64,000 nucleotides of DNA from Parahoeflea alexandrii (GCF_027214025.1 NZ_JAPWHB010000002.1:496001-560000); one strand, 5' to 3'. Positions 27,355 through 35,722 are shown, counted from the stretch's first letter. Numbers and translations are program-made. The notes: a model not told the origin generated them from the letters alone.

Positions 27355-27370
27355 CATATAGAATTATATG
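27355..27370. promoter_or_regulatory. Perfect AT-rich inverted repeat upstream of soxH
   Basis: CATATA-GAAT-TATATG is a perfect 6-4-6 dyad, 12 bases before the soxH start. Its arms and four-base spacer resemble the inner palindrome of the soxV-soxS operator in layout, so an ArsR-type repressor such as SoxR is a candidate. Confidence 0.5.
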
Positions 27371-27386
27371 AATATTTGCCTTTGTC

Positions 27387-27400
27387 TTGACCCAGGTCAA
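27387..27400. promoter_or_regulatory. FNR/FixK-type box between soxH and the second YeeE gene
   Basis: TTGACC-CA-GGTCAA is a perfect dyad and fits the TTGA-N6-TCAA consensus of the FNR/FixK/Dnr group. It is centred about 50 bases from both divergent start codons, so it could serve either gene. The dyad is seen; the regulator is inferred. Confidence 0.5.
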
Positions 27401-27448
27401 TGCTTGTTCTCATAAATCAGGCAAATTGCGTCTAAAAAGGGCCGTGGA

Positions 27449-28573
27449 ATGGAACTCGAATGGCTTGCTGACAGGTTTGGTGACAAAGGCGCGCTGTTGA
27501 TCGGCGGCGCCATCATTGGTGCGCTGTTCGGTGCCTTCGCACAGCAAAGCCGGTTCTGCCTGCGCGCCGCAGCCATCGAGTTCTCCCGCGGCCAGGTCGG
27601 TGGCAAGATGGCGATCTGGCTGATCGTGTTTTCCACAGCCATTGCCGGAACCATGCTGCTGTCGGCGTTTGGTATGTTCACCGCCACCGAAGCCCGTCAA
27701 TTGGCTTCGCCGCAAAGCCTCTCGGGAGCGGCCATTGGTGGCTTGCTGTTTGGCACCGGCATGGTGCTGGCGCGTGGCTGTTCGTCCAGGCTTTTGGTGC
27801 TCTCGGCCACCGGCAACCTGCGTGCCCTGCTTTCCGGTCTTGTCTTCGCAGTCGTCGCCCAAGCCAGCCTGCACGGGTTTCTTTCTCCGCTTCGCGATGC
27901 GCTGGCGTCGCCGCTGACAACCCTGTCGATCGGTTCGAACGATCTGCTGACATTGTTCGGTATCTCCGAAATAATCGCCCTCACCTTCGTCCTGGTCGGC
28001 CTTGTCGCCAGCCTGTCGCTGGCGCTTTGGCGCAAGATCGGACTCTGGAAGACCATCACCGCCTTTGCCGTTGGCGCCTGCATTCCGCTGGCCTGGTGGT
28101 TCACAAAATCGATGACCACTATCGCCTTCGAGCCGGTGCAACTGGAAGCTCTGAGTTTCACCGGACCGTCAGCCAACACGCTGATGCTGTTCCTCTCGGA
28201 GCCCGGTTCGATGATCGATTTCGATGTCGGTCTGGTCCCCGGCGTGTTCATCGGCGCGTTCATCGCCGCTTTGGTGACAGGGGAGCTGGAGCTGCAAGGC
28301 TTTGAGGGCGGCGGTTCGATGCGCCGCTATCTGGCCGGCGCAGCGCTGATGGGGTTTGGCGGCATGTTGGCCGGCGGCTGCGCCGTCGGCGCCGGCGTCA
28401 CCGGCGCAAGCATCTTCGCCCTGACCGCATGGGTCACCTTGTTTGCGATCTGGATCGCCGCAGCAACAACCGACTGGGTGGTTGATCGCAAACTGCCTGC
28501 AAGAAAGGCCCGGTCTCAAGCAAGGTCCGTCGCCGGAGAGGCGCAACTCAGCGATCTCCAGCCCGGCATGTGA
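27449..28573 (+). CDS. YeeE/YedE-family sulfur transporter (copy 2)
   Basis: A 374-residue polytopic membrane protein of the same family as the gene at 25329 but clearly divergent from it. The family motifs are GTGMVLARGCSSRLLVLSATGNLRAL (first half; key residues R-G-C-S-S-R) and GFGGMLAGGCAVGAGVTGAS (second half). The N-terminus holds AQQSRFCLRAAAIEF, typical of the family. Being divergent from soxH with an FNR-type box between, it may be controlled separately from soxSR. Transport of thiosulfate or another sulfur species is likely but unproven. Confidence 0.8.
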   Translation: MELEWLADRFGDKGALLIGGAIIGALFGAFAQQSRFCLRAAAIEFSRGQVGGKMAIWLIVFSTAIAGTMLLSAFGMFTATEARQLASPQSLSGAAIGGLLFGTGMVLARGCSSRLLVLSATGNLRALLSGLVFAVVAQASLHGFLSPLRDALASPLTTLSIGSNDLLTLFGISEIIALTFVLVGLVASLSLALWRKIGLWKTITAFAVGACIPLAWWFTKSMTTIAFEPVQLEALSFTGPSANTLMLFLSEPGSMIDFDVGLVPGVFIGAFIAALVTGELELQGFEGGGSMRRYLAGAALMGFGGMLAGGCAVGAGVTGASIFALTAWVTLFAIWIAAATTDWVVDRKLPARKARSQARSVAGEAQLSDLQPGM

Positions 28574-28578
28574 AAAGA

Positions 28579-28637
28579 CCGCCAGCCAGGGCGCTCTCCG
28601 TACATCCGGGATCAGCGGCATCCTGTCTGGCGGCCTT
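28579..28637 (+). terminator. Long-stem hairpin after the second YeeE gene
   Basis: CCGCCAG (28579-28585) and CTGGCGG (28627-28633) pair, and after one mismatch CAG and CTG extend the stem; CCTTTG follows. The loop is long (33 bases), so terminator function is uncertain. The rest of 28640-28853 shows no gene or clear signal. Confidence 0.35.
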
Positions 28638-28853
28638 TGTCGAAGCACTCTTTATCGAGCGTCTTGTGCGATCCCCTCTGGATCTGGCAAATACAATGCA
28701 GGAACCGTGCCAGTTGCTTGCGGTCACGTCAGGCCGGCATTCACACCGCTTTCGCTTCAAACCCTTGGGATCACTGCATTTGCGATGGGCAGGCTCAGCC
28801 CGCAAACCACGCCACTCGCACAATTCCTGTGCATCTGGGCCAAGGTCGGGACT

Positions 28854-29549
28854 TCAGACCGACACGGCCTCGCGCAGGGTTTCCTTGCTCAGGCTTTCCC
28901 GGTCGCCGGACATCTTCACCTCACCGCGCTCGATCACGCAGAAGCGGTCCGCCAGGCCATAGGCAAATTCGAAATACTGCTCCACCAGCACGATCGCCAT
29001 CTTGCCTTCGTCGCGCAGCAGCGCAATCACCCGACCGATCTGCTGGATGATGTTGGGCTGGATGCCCTCGGTCGGCTCATCCAGCAGCAGCAGCTTGGGC
29101 CGGGTGATGAGCGCACGGGCAATACTCAGCTGCTGCTGCTGCCCGCCCGACAGGTCTCCGCCGCGCCGGTTGCGCATGTCTTTGAGCACCGGGAACAGCT
29201 CATAGATATGATCGGGGATCTTTCGCTCCGACCGCGGCAGGCAGGCAAAGCCGGTTTCAAGGTTCTCCGTGACCGTCAGCAGTGGGAAGATATCCCGGCC
29301 CTGCGGCACGTAGCCCACGCCCTTGGCCGCCAGCTGGTAGGCCGGCAGCTTGCCGATCGCCTCGCCCGCCAGGGAATAGTCCCCGCCCGAGCGGTGATGC
29401 ACGCCGGAGATCGCCTTGAGCAGGCTGGTCTTGCCAACGCCGTTGGTGCCCATCACGCAGGTCACCTGCCCCACATCGGCCTTCAGCGAGATGCCCTTGA
29501 GGATTTGCGACTGCCCGTAATGAAGGGTGAGGTTTTCAACGTTCAGCAT
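28854..29549 (-). CDS. urtE: Urea ABC transporter ATP-binding protein UrtE
   Basis: One of two ATPases of the high-affinity urea importer. The 231-residue product has Walker A GTNGVGKTS (about 34-42), signature DLSGGQQQQLSIARAL, Walker B LLLLDEPTEGIQPN and a switch region LVEQY, the LivF-like pattern used by UrtE. It is the last of five genes, three bases after urtD. Confidence 0.95.
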   Translation of the reverse strand: MLNVENLTLHYGQSQILKGISLKADVGQVTCVMGTNGVGKTSLLKAISGVHHRSGGDYSLAGEAIGKLPAYQLAAKGVGYVPQGRDIFPLLTVTENLETGFACLPRSERKIPDHIYELFPVLKDMRNRRGGDLSGGQQQQLSIARALITRPKLLLLDEPTEGIQPNIIQQIGRVIALLRDEGKMAIVLVEQYFEFAYGLADRFCVIERGEVKMSGDRESLSKETLREAVSV

Positions 29550-29552
29550 TTT

Positions 29553-30293
29553 CTAGCGCCCCAGATAGACATCGATGACGTCGGAATTGGCGGTGACGTG
29601 ATCGAGCGTCCCCTCCGCCAGAACCGACCCTTCGTGCAGCACCGTCACCTTGCAGTCGAGCCGGCGGACGAACTCCATGTCGTGCTCGACCACGACGACG
29701 GCGCGGGTTTCGGCCGCCCGGCGCAAGAGGTCGGTGGTGTGTTCGCGTTCGCCCAGCGTCATCCCGGCCGCCGGCTCGTCGACCAGCAAAAGCTTCGGAT
29801 CCTGGGCCAAGAGCATGCCGATCTCGAGCCACTGTTTCTGCCCGTGGGAGAGTTCGCCCGCCGTCCGGTCGAGTTCCCCCGACAGGCCGATCTCCTCGGC
29901 AAGCGCCGACACCCTGCCATCGTCTTCCTTGCTCGGCTTGTAGCGCAGCACCGCGAACGGCAGCCGGTCGTTGCTCAGCGCCATCGTCAAATTGTCGCGC
30001 ACGCTTTGCGCCTCGAACACGGTCGGGCGCTGGAACTTGCGGCCGACGCCAGCGCGCGCGATCTGGCTTTCCGACAGCCTGAGCAGATCGAGCTGCGGTT
30101 CCCCGAACCGCACCCGGCCCTCGTCGGGCCGGGTCTTGCCGGTCACGATATCCATGAAGGTGGTCTTGCCCGCGCCGTTCGGTCCGATGATGGCGCGCAG
30201 CTCCTGCCCGCCGATCTCGAACGACAGATTGTTGATCGCCTTGAACCCGTCGAACGAAACGGAAATCGAAGTCACTTCCAGAAGCGCGCTCAC
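29553..30293 (-). CDS. urtD: Urea ABC transporter ATP-binding protein UrtD
   Basis: Second ATPase of the urea importer, LivG-like. The 246-residue product has Walker A GPNGAGKTT (about 37-45), signature ELSHGQKQWLEIGMLL (LSHGQ instead of LSGGQ, normal for this group), Walker B LLLVDEPAAGMT and switch VVEHDMEF. Its start overlaps urtC by four bases. Confidence 0.95.
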   Translation of the reverse strand: MSALLEVTSISVSFDGFKAINNLSFEIGGQELRAIIGPNGAGKTTFMDIVTGKTRPDEGRVRFGEPQLDLLRLSESQIARAGVGRKFQRPTVFEAQSVRDNLTMALSNDRLPFAVLRYKPSKEDDGRVSALAEEIGLSGELDRTAGELSHGQKQWLEIGMLLAQDPKLLLVDEPAAGMTLGEREHTTDLLRRAAETRAVVVVEHDMEFVRRLDCKVTVLHEGSVLAEGTLDHVTANSDVIDVYLGR

Positions 30294-31462
30294 GATGCAG
30301 CATCCTTCCTGACCAGCCGGTCAAACAGCCCGCCGATGCCCTTCGGCGCAAACAGCGTCACCAGCACGAAGCCGAGCCCGAGCAGCACCTGCCACCAGTC
30401 GACCCAGTCGATCGTGTAGAAGCCGAGCGGGATGCTCGGCGCCTGCCCGCCGGTGAACCAGGAGGACAACAGCGACACCAGCGCGGCCCCGATCACCGCG
30501 CCATAGAGCCGCCCGCGGCCGCCGATCGCTACCCAGACCGCCAGGTAGATCGAGGCGATCGGCGCAATTTCCGCCGGATTGATGATGCCGGCCTGCGGAT
30601 AGTAAAGCGCCCCGGCAATCGCCGCGATCACCGCGGTCAGGGTGAACACCACCAGCTTGTAGGCCTCCACCGGGTAGCCCATGAAGCGGATGCGCGCCTC
30701 GTCATCGCGGATCGCCCGGATGACATTGCCGAACTTGCCCGACACCACCCATGCGGCGACCAGATAACCCAGCCCCAGCGCGAAGGCCGAAGCCAGGAAG
30801 AACCACACCGAGACCACCGATTGCGGCACTTCGGTCAGGCCGGGAATGTTCTGCAATCCCGAAAGCCCGTTGTTGCCTCTCAGCCCCGAGTCGTTCTGGA
30901 ACAGGTAGAGCGACAGCGCCAGCGTCATCGCCTGCGTGAGGATGGAGAGATACACGCCCGTCACCCGGCTGCGGAAGGCGAGCCAGCCGAACACCAGCGC
31001 CAGAAGCCCCGGAACCAGCACCACGAGCAGGAGCTGCGCAAACAGGCTGTCGGCGAAATACCAGACCACCGGGATCTCGGCCCCGCCGACCACGCCGAAG
31101 ATCTGCGTGCCGATCGCCTCGGTGATCTCTTCCGGCGTTGCCGGCAGTTCCCCTCCCGACAGCGAGGCGATGACGATGTCCTTGGTCCGCTCGTACATCA
31201 GCCACATGCCGATCATGTAGCCGCCGAGCCCGAAGAAGGCGAAATGGCCGAGCGACAGGATGCCGCAATAGCCCCAGACCAGATCCATGGCGATGGCGAT
31301 CAAGCAGAGACACAGGGTCTTGCCGAGGATCTTGATGAAGCTCGTCGAGACGATGCCGAGACCGAAACCTTCCGACAGGATGATGATCACGATGGTGAAC
31401 AGCGCCAGAAGACCGATGAAGACCAGCACCGAGGGCTGCCGGGCGAACAGGGAGCGTTGCAT
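30290..31462 (-). CDS. urtC: Urea ABC transporter permease UrtC
   Basis: LivM-type permease of 390 residues with about ten hydrophobic segments and the family landmarks DLVWGYCGILSLGHFAFFGLGGYMIGMW (about 61-88; key G-Y-x-G-x-L-S-L-G-H) and the cytoplasmic loop RAIRDDEARIRFMGYPVEAYKL. It ends overlapping urtD and begins three bases after urtB. Length and motifs are as expected. Confidence 0.95.
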   Translation of the reverse strand: MQRSLFARQPSVLVFIGLLALFTIVIIILSEGFGLGIVSTSFIKILGKTLCLCLIAIAMDLVWGYCGILSLGHFAFFGLGGYMIGMWLMYERTKDIVIASLSGGELPATPEEITEAIGTQIFGVVGGAEIPVVWYFADSLFAQLLLVVLVPGLLALVFGWLAFRSRVTGVYLSILTQAMTLALSLYLFQNDSGLRGNNGLSGLQNIPGLTEVPQSVVSVWFFLASAFALGLGYLVAAWVVSGKFGNVIRAIRDDEARIRFMGYPVEAYKLVVFTLTAVIAAIAGALYYPQAGIINPAEIAPIASIYLAVWVAIGGRGRLYGAVIGAALVSLLSSWFTGGQAPSIPLGFYTIDWVDWWQVLLGLGFVLVTLFAPKGIGGLFDRLVRKDAAS

Positions 31463-31465
31463 GGT

Positions 31466-33415
31466 CTAGTCCCCCGCCGCACGGCCCTTGAGCGCGATGA
31501 TGCCCTTGGGTCTGAACTGGATGAAGATGATGATGAAGATGATCATGTAGGTCTGTGCCGCCAGCGTGTTGGACGGATTGAAGAACTCGATGAGCTTCTG
31601 CAGCGAGCCGATCATCCCGGCGCCGGCCAGCGTGCCCCAGATGTTGCCAACGCCGCCGACCACTACGGTCATGAAGCTTTGCACGATGTAGCCCGATCCG
31701 AGTTCCGAGGTGACTTTCGCAAACAGCCCGATGGCGACCCCGGCGATCCCGGCGATGCCGGAGCCGAGCCCGAAGGTCAGCATGTTGATCCGGTCCGGAT
31801 TGATCCCCATCGACGAGGCCATGCGCGGGTTCTGCGTCACCGCCCTGACTTCGAGACCGAGGCGGGTCTTGTTGAGCACGAACAGCAAGAGCCCGAGGAA
31901 GGCGAGCGCCAGCACGAAGATCGCGATCCGGATATAGCTGATCGACACCACGTCATTGAGCACCCAGGCACCGTCGAGCCAGGACGGCGATGTCAGCGGC
32001 CGAGCCTGGGTGCCGAAGATGTTCTTGGCAACCTGCTGCAGCGCGATCGACACGCCGAAGGTAGCGAGCAGCGTTTCGAGCGGCCGGTGCGCAAGATAGC
32101 GGATCACCAGACGTTCCAGAGCCACGCCGGCCAGGAACGCCACAGCGAAAGCCAGCGGCAGCGCCACGATGATCGAGACCGTGTAGTTCGGGATGAACTG
32201 CTGCACGACGTAGCCGGTATAGGCGCCGATCATGATGAATTCGCCATGCGCCATGTTGATCACCCCCATCACCCCGAAAGTGATGGCAAGCCCGATTGCC
32301 GCGAGAAAGTAGATCGACGCCAGCGACAGCCCGTCGAGCGCCAGATCGACAAACTGGTAGAAACCGACCGTACCGCTGATGCTGGCGAGCGTTTCCCGTG
32401 CGGCCGTCGTCAGCACCGGATCCGGCTCCGCGTAGACTTCCGCGAACACATGATCGGCCAGCGCCTGGCGCTGCTCTTCCTTGGTCACCAGCGGCGGCAC
32501 GGTTCCATTGCCGGCAAGCGCCAGATAGGCGCGGTCGCGGGCGCTCTGGGTTACCAGTTCGGCGACCGGAATGCCGGCCACCAGGCCGTTTTCGATATTG
32601 TCGATCAGCGCCTGCTTGCGGTCGGCCAACGGCACGATCGGCCGCGCCTTGCCGGCATCGACCAGCAATTGGTAGGCGATGTCAGGCTCGATATCGCTGC
32701 CCGGTGTCAGCAGCCTCGCCACATTGACGCCTTCGGGTGCCGTGTCGAACACCTTGATGCTGGTCGCCAGTAGCGGATTGAGTGCCGCGCGCGCATCGAC
32801 GCCGGGATCGCCGGCAAAACTCTCGATTGCGGCAACCCGGTTTGCCTGGTCGCTGCCGAACTGGATGGTCAGCAGCCGCTGCAGCCGCTCCTTGCGCGCC
32901 TTGATGGCGGGGTCGGGTTCGGAGTCGATTGCCGCCCTGAGAATGCCCAGATGCGAGGCATCGGGATCCCGTTCCAGCGCCGTCAGTGCCTGCAGCCGCC
33001 GTTCCGGGTCCGGATCGGAGAGCTGGAACTGTACCAGTGCGCCGGCGATAACGCCGCGCACGCCACTGTTGGGCTTGAGATTGTCGAGGTCGGCCTTGTC
33101 AGCCAGCCCGGCCTGCTCGCCGGTGCCGACATCGATCAGCATCAGCTTGCCGCCGTCGGCCTTTTCGACAAGGAAGAACCGGCCATCCGATTTCCGCTGC
33201 CACAACTCCTTTTCCCGCCACTTCTCGAGAAAGACCGCCACGCCGGGCAGCTGGCTTGCGACCAGGGCGTCGAGCACCGGCCCGATGGTCGTGCGCGACG
33301 GCTTCTCGATCTTCGCCCGGTGTGTCTCGAGCAGGGTATTGAGATCGGCGTCCTGCGCGTGGGCGGGCGCGAATGCAAGCAGAGCGGCAAGGAGAAGGAA
33401 AATGATGCGGAGCAT
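31466..33415 (-). CDS. urtB: Urea ABC transporter permease UrtB with long N-terminal extension
   Basis: LivH-type permease. The 649-residue product has a signal peptide (about 1-20, AHAQD), a soluble segment of roughly 330 residues built of helical repeats (RLQALTALERDPD, KARKERLQRLLTIQFG) and then the eight-helix permease core starting near residue 355, with GVMGVINMAHGEFIMIGAY as its signature. Long N-termini are common in UrtB but this one is among the larger. The extension should lie in the periplasm, where it could contact UrtA. It starts 62 bases after urtA, with a strong hairpin between. Confidence 0.94.
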   Translation of the reverse strand: MLRIIFLLLAALLAFAPAHAQDADLNTLLETHRAKIEKPSRTTIGPVLDALVASQLPGVAVFLEKWREKELWQRKSDGRFFLVEKADGGKLMLIDVGTGEQAGLADKADLDNLKPNSGVRGVIAGALVQFQLSDPDPERRLQALTALERDPDASHLGILRAAIDSEPDPAIKARKERLQRLLTIQFGSDQANRVAAIESFAGDPGVDARAALNPLLATSIKVFDTAPEGVNVARLLTPGSDIEPDIAYQLLVDAGKARPIVPLADRKQALIDNIENGLVAGIPVAELVTQSARDRAYLALAGNGTVPPLVTKEEQRQALADHVFAEVYAEPDPVLTTAARETLASISGTVGFYQFVDLALDGLSLASIYFLAAIGLAITFGVMGVINMAHGEFIMIGAYTGYVVQQFIPNYTVSIIVALPLAFAVAFLAGVALERLVIRYLAHRPLETLLATFGVSIALQQVAKNIFGTQARPLTSPSWLDGAWVLNDVVSISYIRIAIFVLALAFLGLLLFVLNKTRLGLEVRAVTQNPRMASSMGINPDRINMLTFGLGSGIAGIAGVAIGLFAKVTSELGSGYIVQSFMTVVVGGVGNIWGTLAGAGMIGSLQKLIEFFNPSNTLAAQTYMIIFIIIFIQFRPKGIIALKGRAAGD

Positions 33416-33441
33416 GGGAAATCAAGACCGGTTGAAGGGGT

Positions 33442-33466
33442 GGAAGGGGGCACAAGGCCCCCTTCC
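33442..33466 (-). repeat. Strong hairpin between urtA and urtB
   Basis: GGAAGGGGGC and GCCCCCTTCC pair perfectly over 10 bp with loop ACAAG. No T run follows in the direction of transcription. Such hairpins after binding-protein genes stabilise the upstream message so that UrtA is made in excess of the membrane subunits; this role is inferred. Confidence 0.7.
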
Positions 33467-33477
33467 CTTTGCAGGGT

Positions 33478-34770
33478 TCAATAGTTGGAATTGAGCTGCA
33501 CGCAGGTCTTGGTGTCGGTGTTGTACATGCCGCACTTCAGGGTGATCCAGTCCGATTCCAGCACCTTGGATTCGGGCAGGAAGTCGGTCCAGGCGTCGCC
33601 CGGAACCGGCTCGGTCTGGCTGACGATATCGAACTGGCCATCGGCCTGGATTTCGCCGATGAGCACCGGCTTGGTCAGGTGATGGTTGGGCAGCATTTCG
33701 GCCATCGTGCCGGTCAGGTTCGGAACCTTCTGTCCGACCACGGCTTCGGTCACCTTGTCCACGTCGGTGGTGCCGGCGGCTTCGACTGCCTGCACCCACA
33801 TGTTGAAGCCGATATAGGTGGCTTCCATCGGGTCGTTGGTCACGCGCTTCTCGCCGGCAAACGCCTTCCATTCCTTGATGAACTCAGCATTGACCGGCAC
33901 ATCGGCGGACTGGAAGTAGTTCCAGGCGGCCAGGTGACCGACGAGGTTGGTGGTGTCGAGGCCGGAGAGTTCTTCTTCGCCCACAGAGAAGGCAACGACC
34001 GGAATGTCGTCGGCAGAGATGCCGGCGGCGGCCAGTTCCTTGTAGAAGCCGATATTGGCGTCACCGTTGATGGTCGAGATCACGCCGACCTTCTTGCCGT
34101 CGGCGCCAAGAGCAACCACGTCGGCAACGATCTTCGACCAGTCCGAATGACCGAACGGCGTGTAGTTGACGAAGATGTCTTCGGCAGCGATGCCCTTGTC
34201 CTTGAGGTACTGCTCGAGGATCTTGTTGGTCGTGCGCGGGTAGACATAGTCGGTGCCGAGCAACGCGAACTTCTCAACGCCGAGCTCTTCGAGGAAATAG
34301 TCGGTCGCGGGAATGGCCTGCTGGTTCGGCGCAGCACCCGTGTAGAAGACGTTCTTGGAGGATTCTTCACCCTCGTACTGGACCGGGTAGAACAGAAGGC
34401 CGTTGAGCTCCTCGATCACCGGCAGCACCGACTTGCGGCTCACCGAGGTCCAGCAGCCGAACATCACGTCGACCTTGTCGACGGTGAGCAGTTCGCGCGC
34501 CTTCTCGGCAAACAGCGGCCAGTCGGATGCCGGGTCGACGACAACGGCCTCAAGCTTCTTGCCCAGCACGCCCCCCTTGGCGTTCTGCTGCTCGATGAGC
34601 ATCAGCACAGTGTCCTTGAGCGTCGTTTCCGAGATCGCCATCGTGCCCGAAAGGGAGTGCAGAACACCAACCTTGATCGTGTCGTCCGCGGCATATGCCG
34701 AATGTGCGAGAATCGTTGATGTGAAAAGTGCTGCCGCCCCTGCGATACGCAATTTCGTGGTAAATTTCAT
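33478..34770 (-). CDS. urtA: Urea-binding periplasmic protein UrtA
   Basis: Periplasmic binding protein (peripla_BP_5 type) for urea, first gene of urtABCDE. The 430-residue precursor has a signal peptide (about 1-28, AYAAD) and family landmarks KVGVLHSLSGTMAISETTLKD (about 33-53), DPASDWPLFAEKAREL and FYPVQYEGEESSKNVFYTGAAPNQQ. The ATG at 34770 is preceded by GGAGG at five bases. That ribosome binding site is inside a perfect 8-bp hairpin, and a sigma-54 promoter lies just upstream, so the gene is likely under nitrogen control. Confidence 0.96.
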   Translation of the reverse strand: MKFTTKLRIAGAAALFTSTILAHSAYAADDTIKVGVLHSLSGTMAISETTLKDTVLMLIEQQNAKGGVLGKKLEAVVVDPASDWPLFAEKARELLTVDKVDVMFGCWTSVSRKSVLPVIEELNGLLFYPVQYEGEESSKNVFYTGAAPNQQAIPATDYFLEELGVEKFALLGTDYVYPRTTNKILEQYLKDKGIAAEDIFVNYTPFGHSDWSKIVADVVALGADGKKVGVISTINGDANIGFYKELAAAGISADDIPVVAFSVGEEELSGLDTTNLVGHLAAWNYFQSADVPVNAEFIKEWKAFAGEKRVTNDPMEATYIGFNMWVQAVEAAGTTDVDKVTEAVVGQKVPNLTGTMAEMLPNHHLTKPVLIGEIQADGQFDIVSQTEPVPGDAWTDFLPESKVLESDWITLKCGMYNTDTKTCVQLNSNY

Positions 34771-34775
34771 GTCAG

Positions 34776-34802
34776 CCTCCGTGCTGTTCGTGTCCACGGA
34801 GG
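34776..34802 (-). promoter_or_regulatory. Hairpin sequestering the urtA ribosome binding site
   Basis: CCTCCGTG and CACGGAGG (arms 34795-34802 and 34776-34783 read on the transcribed strand) pair perfectly over 8 bp with an 11-base loop. The GGAGG of urtA is entirely within the 3' arm. A transcript started from the sigma-54 promoter (about 34799) would lack the first three bases of the 5' arm, weakening the stem. Confidence 0.6.
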
Positions 34803-34809
34803 TCATCAA

Positions 34810-34825
34810 TGCAAACGCCTTGCCA
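34810..34825 (-). promoter_or_regulatory. Sigma-54 promoter of urtABCDE
   Basis: On the minus strand TGGCAAGGCGTTTGCA matches the sigma-54 consensus TGGCAC-N5-TTGCA with one change; the GG and GC dinucleotides are 12 bases apart, as required. Transcription would start near 34799, about 29 bases before the ATG. NtrC control of urea uptake is well known; an NtrC site was not recognised. Confidence 0.75.
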
Positions 34826-35106
34826 GTTGCGACGGAGGGCGGACATTAACGGTTTATTATAGTTCACAGCCCGGATTGCATGTGCCAGAGACTGGAAATT
34901 GCCCACTAATTCGCCATTTATTACACAGTGACTAATGTTTAATCAATTTACTTACAAATTCAGTCAATCGGATCGCGACACAACAAGTCACAGAAAAGCA
35001 GTTTCCTGGGGCAAGGCTTGCGCAACAGTGTTTTTTCGCCTCTTATCGATTCAGGCGAGGCAGAAAGCCTCATCAGCAACGATCAACAAGGAGTTCAGCG
35101 GTAATC
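34826..35106. other. AT-rich divergent spacer between urtA and the BTLCP gene
   Basis: This 281-base stretch is markedly richer in A and T than its surroundings and carries no open frame of note. It must contain the upstream activator site of urtA and the promoter of the BTLCP gene, but I recognise no convincing motif besides the ribosome binding site AAGGAG at about 35090-35095. Confidence 0.5.
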
Positions 35107-35676
35107 ATGAGCGCACCCCTTTTCTTGCTCGCCATGCTGGCGGCCTTGTTTACGTTTCTCTCGCCGGCAATTGCCTCTACATGGCTCAAGACCGGCAAGC
35201 AGACCACGCGGCCATACGGCCACGTTGAATACTGCACGCGCAATGCCTTCGATTGCGGTGGACGCTCCGCCGGTTCCACACTGCCGCCGCCCCGGAAGAA
35301 CATCCTGAATGCCGTCAACCGGGAGGTAAACCGCTCGATCAAGGCAGCCTCCGACCAGACCGCCTTTGGCCGCAAGGAATTCTGGACGGCAAAGGCACGC
35401 TCGGGGGATTGCGAGGATTTCGCTCTCGCCAAGCGCGCCAGGCTGCTGCGCATTGGTTTCAAGCCTTCGCAACTGCTGCTGACGATGGGCTACGCCGGCA
35501 GCGAGGCGCACACGGTGCTGGTGGTCAGAACCCGCGATGGCGACTATGTCCTCGACAATCTCCATGACGAAGTGATGCCGGTCCAGTCTGCGCAGATGAG
35601 TTTTCGCAAGATCCAGGCGCCGGACCATGGCGGCAAATGGCTGCAAGTCACCGGCAAGACCGGCCGGGCGCCCTGA
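35107..35676 (+). CDS. Transglutaminase-like cysteine peptidase (BTLCP family)
   Basis: A 189-residue exported protein of the bacterial transglutaminase-like cysteine proteinase family. It has a signal peptide (about 1-23) and a complete probable catalytic triad: Cys in SGDCEDFALAKR (about residue 99-101), His in SEAHTVLVV, and Asp in VLDNLHDEV. These proteins are widespread in Hyphomicrobiales; relatives such as LapG cleave surface adhesins, but no adhesin or LapD homologue is seen nearby, so the target is unknown. AAGGAG precedes the start. Confidence 0.85.
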   Translation: MSAPLFLLAMLAALFTFLSPAIASTWLKTGKQTTRPYGHVEYCTRNAFDCGGRSAGSTLPPPRKNILNAVNREVNRSIKAASDQTAFGRKEFWTAKARSGDCEDFALAKRARLLRIGFKPSQLLLTMGYAGSEAHTVLVVRTRDGDYVLDNLHDEVMPVQSAQMSFRKIQAPDHGGKWLQVTGKTGRAP

Positions 35677-35722
35677 TTTCCATCCCGCAACCGACCGTCA
35701 GCCGCACCTGATCAAACTCGAG

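Noticed and set aside
28818-28832. Hairpin GCACA-ATTCC-TGTGC after urtE as terminator
   Set aside because: The stem is only 5 bp and no T run follows; too weak to call.
28443-30419. 658-codon open frame on the plus strand antisense to urtE and urtD
   Set aside because: It is a high-GC shadow: the opposite strand encodes two ATPases with all motifs, and the plus-strand translation shows no family, with low-complexity Arg, Asp, His and Ala composition.
30821-32773. 650-codon open frame on the plus strand antisense to urtC and urtB
   Set aside because: Composition dominated by His, Asp, Arg and Gly with no motif; the minus strand carries clear permeases.
34826-35106. NtrC enhancer upstream of urtA
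   Set aside because: Expected from the sigma-54 promoter, but no convincing GCAC-N-GTGC dyad was found by eye.
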